From JAVJST01 sp040219295 (GTDB lineage Bacteria; Pseudomonadota; Alphaproteobacteria; Rhodospirillales; Casp-alpha2), in contig JAVJST010000008.1 in the NCBI GenBank assembly GCA_040219295.1, positions 124,001 to 188,000 on the forward strand: a stretch of 64,000 bases of DNA, in the 5' to 3' direction. The position numbers and the translations under genes were made by a program. Shown piece by piece: positions 62,736 to 64,000 of this stretch (position 1 is its first letter; each line of letters opens with the position of its first letter). The notes beneath the pieces were generated by a model, which did no database searches, was not told the origin of the DNA, and worked only from the letters and a program-made list of their open reading frames with translations.

Positions 62736-63003
62736 CTCGACCGGGCTGGAACAGTTATGAATGTCAGCGCCCAGTATCGTCGCGATCTAGGCAGTGTAAA
62801 TATGTTCACTCTTATCTCGTATCTGGTGTGGTGCTGACGGTCGTCTCTAACGCTAAGCTATAAACAGTAACATGTTCTTGGCGTCCGCTTCTGGCTAATG
62901 GCGGACGAAACGAGCACCCGGCCAAGGCGTCCACTTCTGAACCGGATCTGTCCACAGTGAACCTCGCCGCCGGCCCATTCCAATCAGGCCAACGGGCGGA
63001 CCC

Positions 63004-63108
63004 CGGTCACACGAAGTCCGGGCCGTGGACCGAGGCGACCAGCGCCAGCCGGTTGCCGGATACCATCGGCGCGACGCGGTGGAGCATATGCGCCGCGAAC
63101 GCCACCAT
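63004..63108 (-). pseudogene. Orphan 3' end of a 2OG-oxygenase gene (tail repeat, copy B)
   Basis: The minus strand encodes MVAFAAHMLHRVAPMVSGNRL... ending VHGPDFV and a TGA, matching the last 33 residues of the oxygenase at 60284 with five substitutions. The rest of the gene is missing. The differences are mostly frame-preserving, so it looks like the remnant of a diverged paralogue rather than a recent copy. Between 62736 and 63003 there is no gene. Confidence 0.82.
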
Positions 63109-63220
63109 CGCCCGATGGCCAGCTATTGTCGGCGGACGTTTCGATGGGGGCGTTTCGTATTGCTAAGCCGCTGGATGTTTTCGGAGGATAAGTGTCACTC
63201 TGTTGAAACGGGATGACAGC

Positions 63221-64000
63221 ATGTATCCAATGACCAAGCTCTTGCAATCGATTGCGATTGTCGTCGCGGTTTCCCTGATCGGGAGTAGTCCAAGCATGGC
63301 CGATGCCGCGACAACGGGCTCAGGAAAGCGGGTTCCCGCAGAGTGGGAACCCCAAGAAGCGATCTGGCTACAGTGGCCGGGCCGGTGGGAGAGATCTCAC
63401 GAGGAGGCTTTCGCCAAGTTCTCGAACGTGATCGTCGGTTACGAGACCCTCCACATTCTGTATCACTCCAAGAATGTCCTGGAGAATGCAAGAGCCGCTC
63501 TGACCGATGCGGGCAGCGATCCCGACCATCCCCGGATCGTCTGGCACCACGTCGCGAACGATAATGCCTGGATGCGCGACAACGGCCCTGTCTACGTGGT
63601 CGAAGACGGCGAGCTGCGTATTCAGAACTGGGAGTTCGATGCCTGGGGCGGCGCATTCGGCCCGGATGTATCTTTTTCGTATGACAATCGGGTCCCGGAT
63701 GAAGTCGGGGCATTCCTGGGAATGCCGGTTGACCAGGTGGACATCGTACACGAGCGCGGGAACCTGGAGTTCAACGGCGTGGATACGGTCATGCTCAACT
63801 GGAGTACGATCGGTGATCCGCGTCGCAACCCGGGTTACACCCGCGAACAGGCGGAAAGAGACCTTAAAAGCCGGTTCGGCGTTTCCCGTGTCGTCTTTAT
63901 CGAGGGCGTTCCGGCAGGGGATCTGACGAACGGTCACATTGACGGCATTGCACGCTTCATCGACCCGACAACGGTCGTAGTTGCGCAATGTACCGGAGGT
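63221..64000 (+). CDS. Agmatine deiminase family protein (PPAD-type), 5' part
   Basis: 260 codons are open to the window edge. A signal peptide (LLQSIAIVVAVSLIGSSPSMA) predicts export, unlike cytosolic AguA. Family motifs: VPAEWEPQEAIWLQWPGRWE, the substrate-binding DNAWMRDNGPVYVV, HERGNLEFNGVDTVMLNW, and the catalytic His/Asp block LTNGHIDGIARFID. The nucleophilic Cys near the C-terminus lies beyond the window. Such enzymes deiminate agmatine or peptidyl-arginine. GGGAT precedes the ATG; an ATG at 63230 is an alternative. Confidence 0.88.
   Translation, partial: MYPMTKLLQSIAIVVAVSLIGSSPSMADAATTGSGKRVPAEWEPQEAIWLQWPGRWERSHEEAFAKFSNVIVGYETLHILYHSKNVLENARAALTDAGSDPDHPRIVWHHVANDNAWMRDNGPVYVVEDGELRIQNWEFDAWGGAFGPDVSFSYDNRVPDEVGAFLGMPVDQVDIVHERGNLEFNGVDTVMLNWSTIGDPRRNPGYTREQAERDLKSRFGVSRVVFIEGVPAGDLTNGHIDGIARFIDPTTVVVAQCTGG

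Overview
This window looks like chromosome of a GC-rich free-living alphaproteobacterium, probably of Rhodospirillales type. The evidence is a circularly permuted (two-piece) tmRNA gene beside the alphaproteobacterial ClpXP adaptor SspB, the ilvB-ilvN-ilvC / leuA / mreB neighbourhood, hflK-hflC-DUF2065-degP, and strong third-position GC in almost every gene. No rRNA, IS element, prophage or CRISPR array was seen. There is one tRNA, tRNA-Ser(UGA).

Layout. (1) 0-20 kb is core metabolism: the tail of a ureohydrolase, mreB, leuA, then ilvB-ilvN-ilvC (branched-chain amino acids), miaA, serB, degP, DUF2065, hflC, hflK, mrp, a DMT exporter, folA and thyA. An AT-richer TPR gene and a Leu-rich small ORF sit upstream of leuA. 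(2) 19.8-28.7 kb: permuted ssrA, sspB and class I fumarase, then small envelope proteins (glycine-zipper and BON lipoproteins, DUF3185, DUF3309), a Tat-exported DUF6134 protein overlapping a TAXI-type binding lipoprotein, a Crp/Fnr regulator, an OmpA lipoprotein, YbjQ and a frameshifted GFA gene. (3) 28.7-32.9 kb: a complete PotFGHI-type polyamine ABC importer. (4) 33-45 kb is catabolic and transport: a ferredoxin reductase/2Fe-2S ferredoxin pair, 4-hydroxyproline epimerase, a stand-alone response regulator, and a minus-strand run of PaiB-like protein, lipoprotein, diaminopropionate ammonia-lyase, M24 peptidase, EutA-like isomerase and MATE pump. An MFS transporter and a DUF938 methyltransferase lie on the other strand. 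(5) 44.7-54.7 kb: GFA protein, a flavin reductase with a Fur-box promoter far upstream, a SET-domain protein, NnrS with an NnrR/Fnr-type site, tRNA-Ser, a 2OG oxygenase, an acyl-CoA ligase/amidase/P1 peptidase operon and a PleD-like diguanylate cyclase.

(6) 54.8-64 kb is the most unusual part. A two-subunit aconitase X (cis-3-hydroxyproline dehydratase type) is followed by a mosaic. The last ~110 nt of the small-subunit gene plus its 3' flank recur at 58.8 kb and, decayed, at 61.05 kb. The last 105 nt of a 2OG-oxygenase gene at 60.3 kb recur at 63.0 kb. Between these gene-tail copies lie a secreted seven-repeat Cys-rich protein overlapping a trypsin-like protease, a charged small protein, CspA, a 59-codon gene, the oxygenase and an AT-richer Sel1/Hcp repeat protein. 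An agmatine-deiminase-family gene runs off the right edge.

My best candidates for something not yet described are this gene-tail mosaic with its Cys-repeat/protease pair, and the Leu-rich small ORF in front of leuA.
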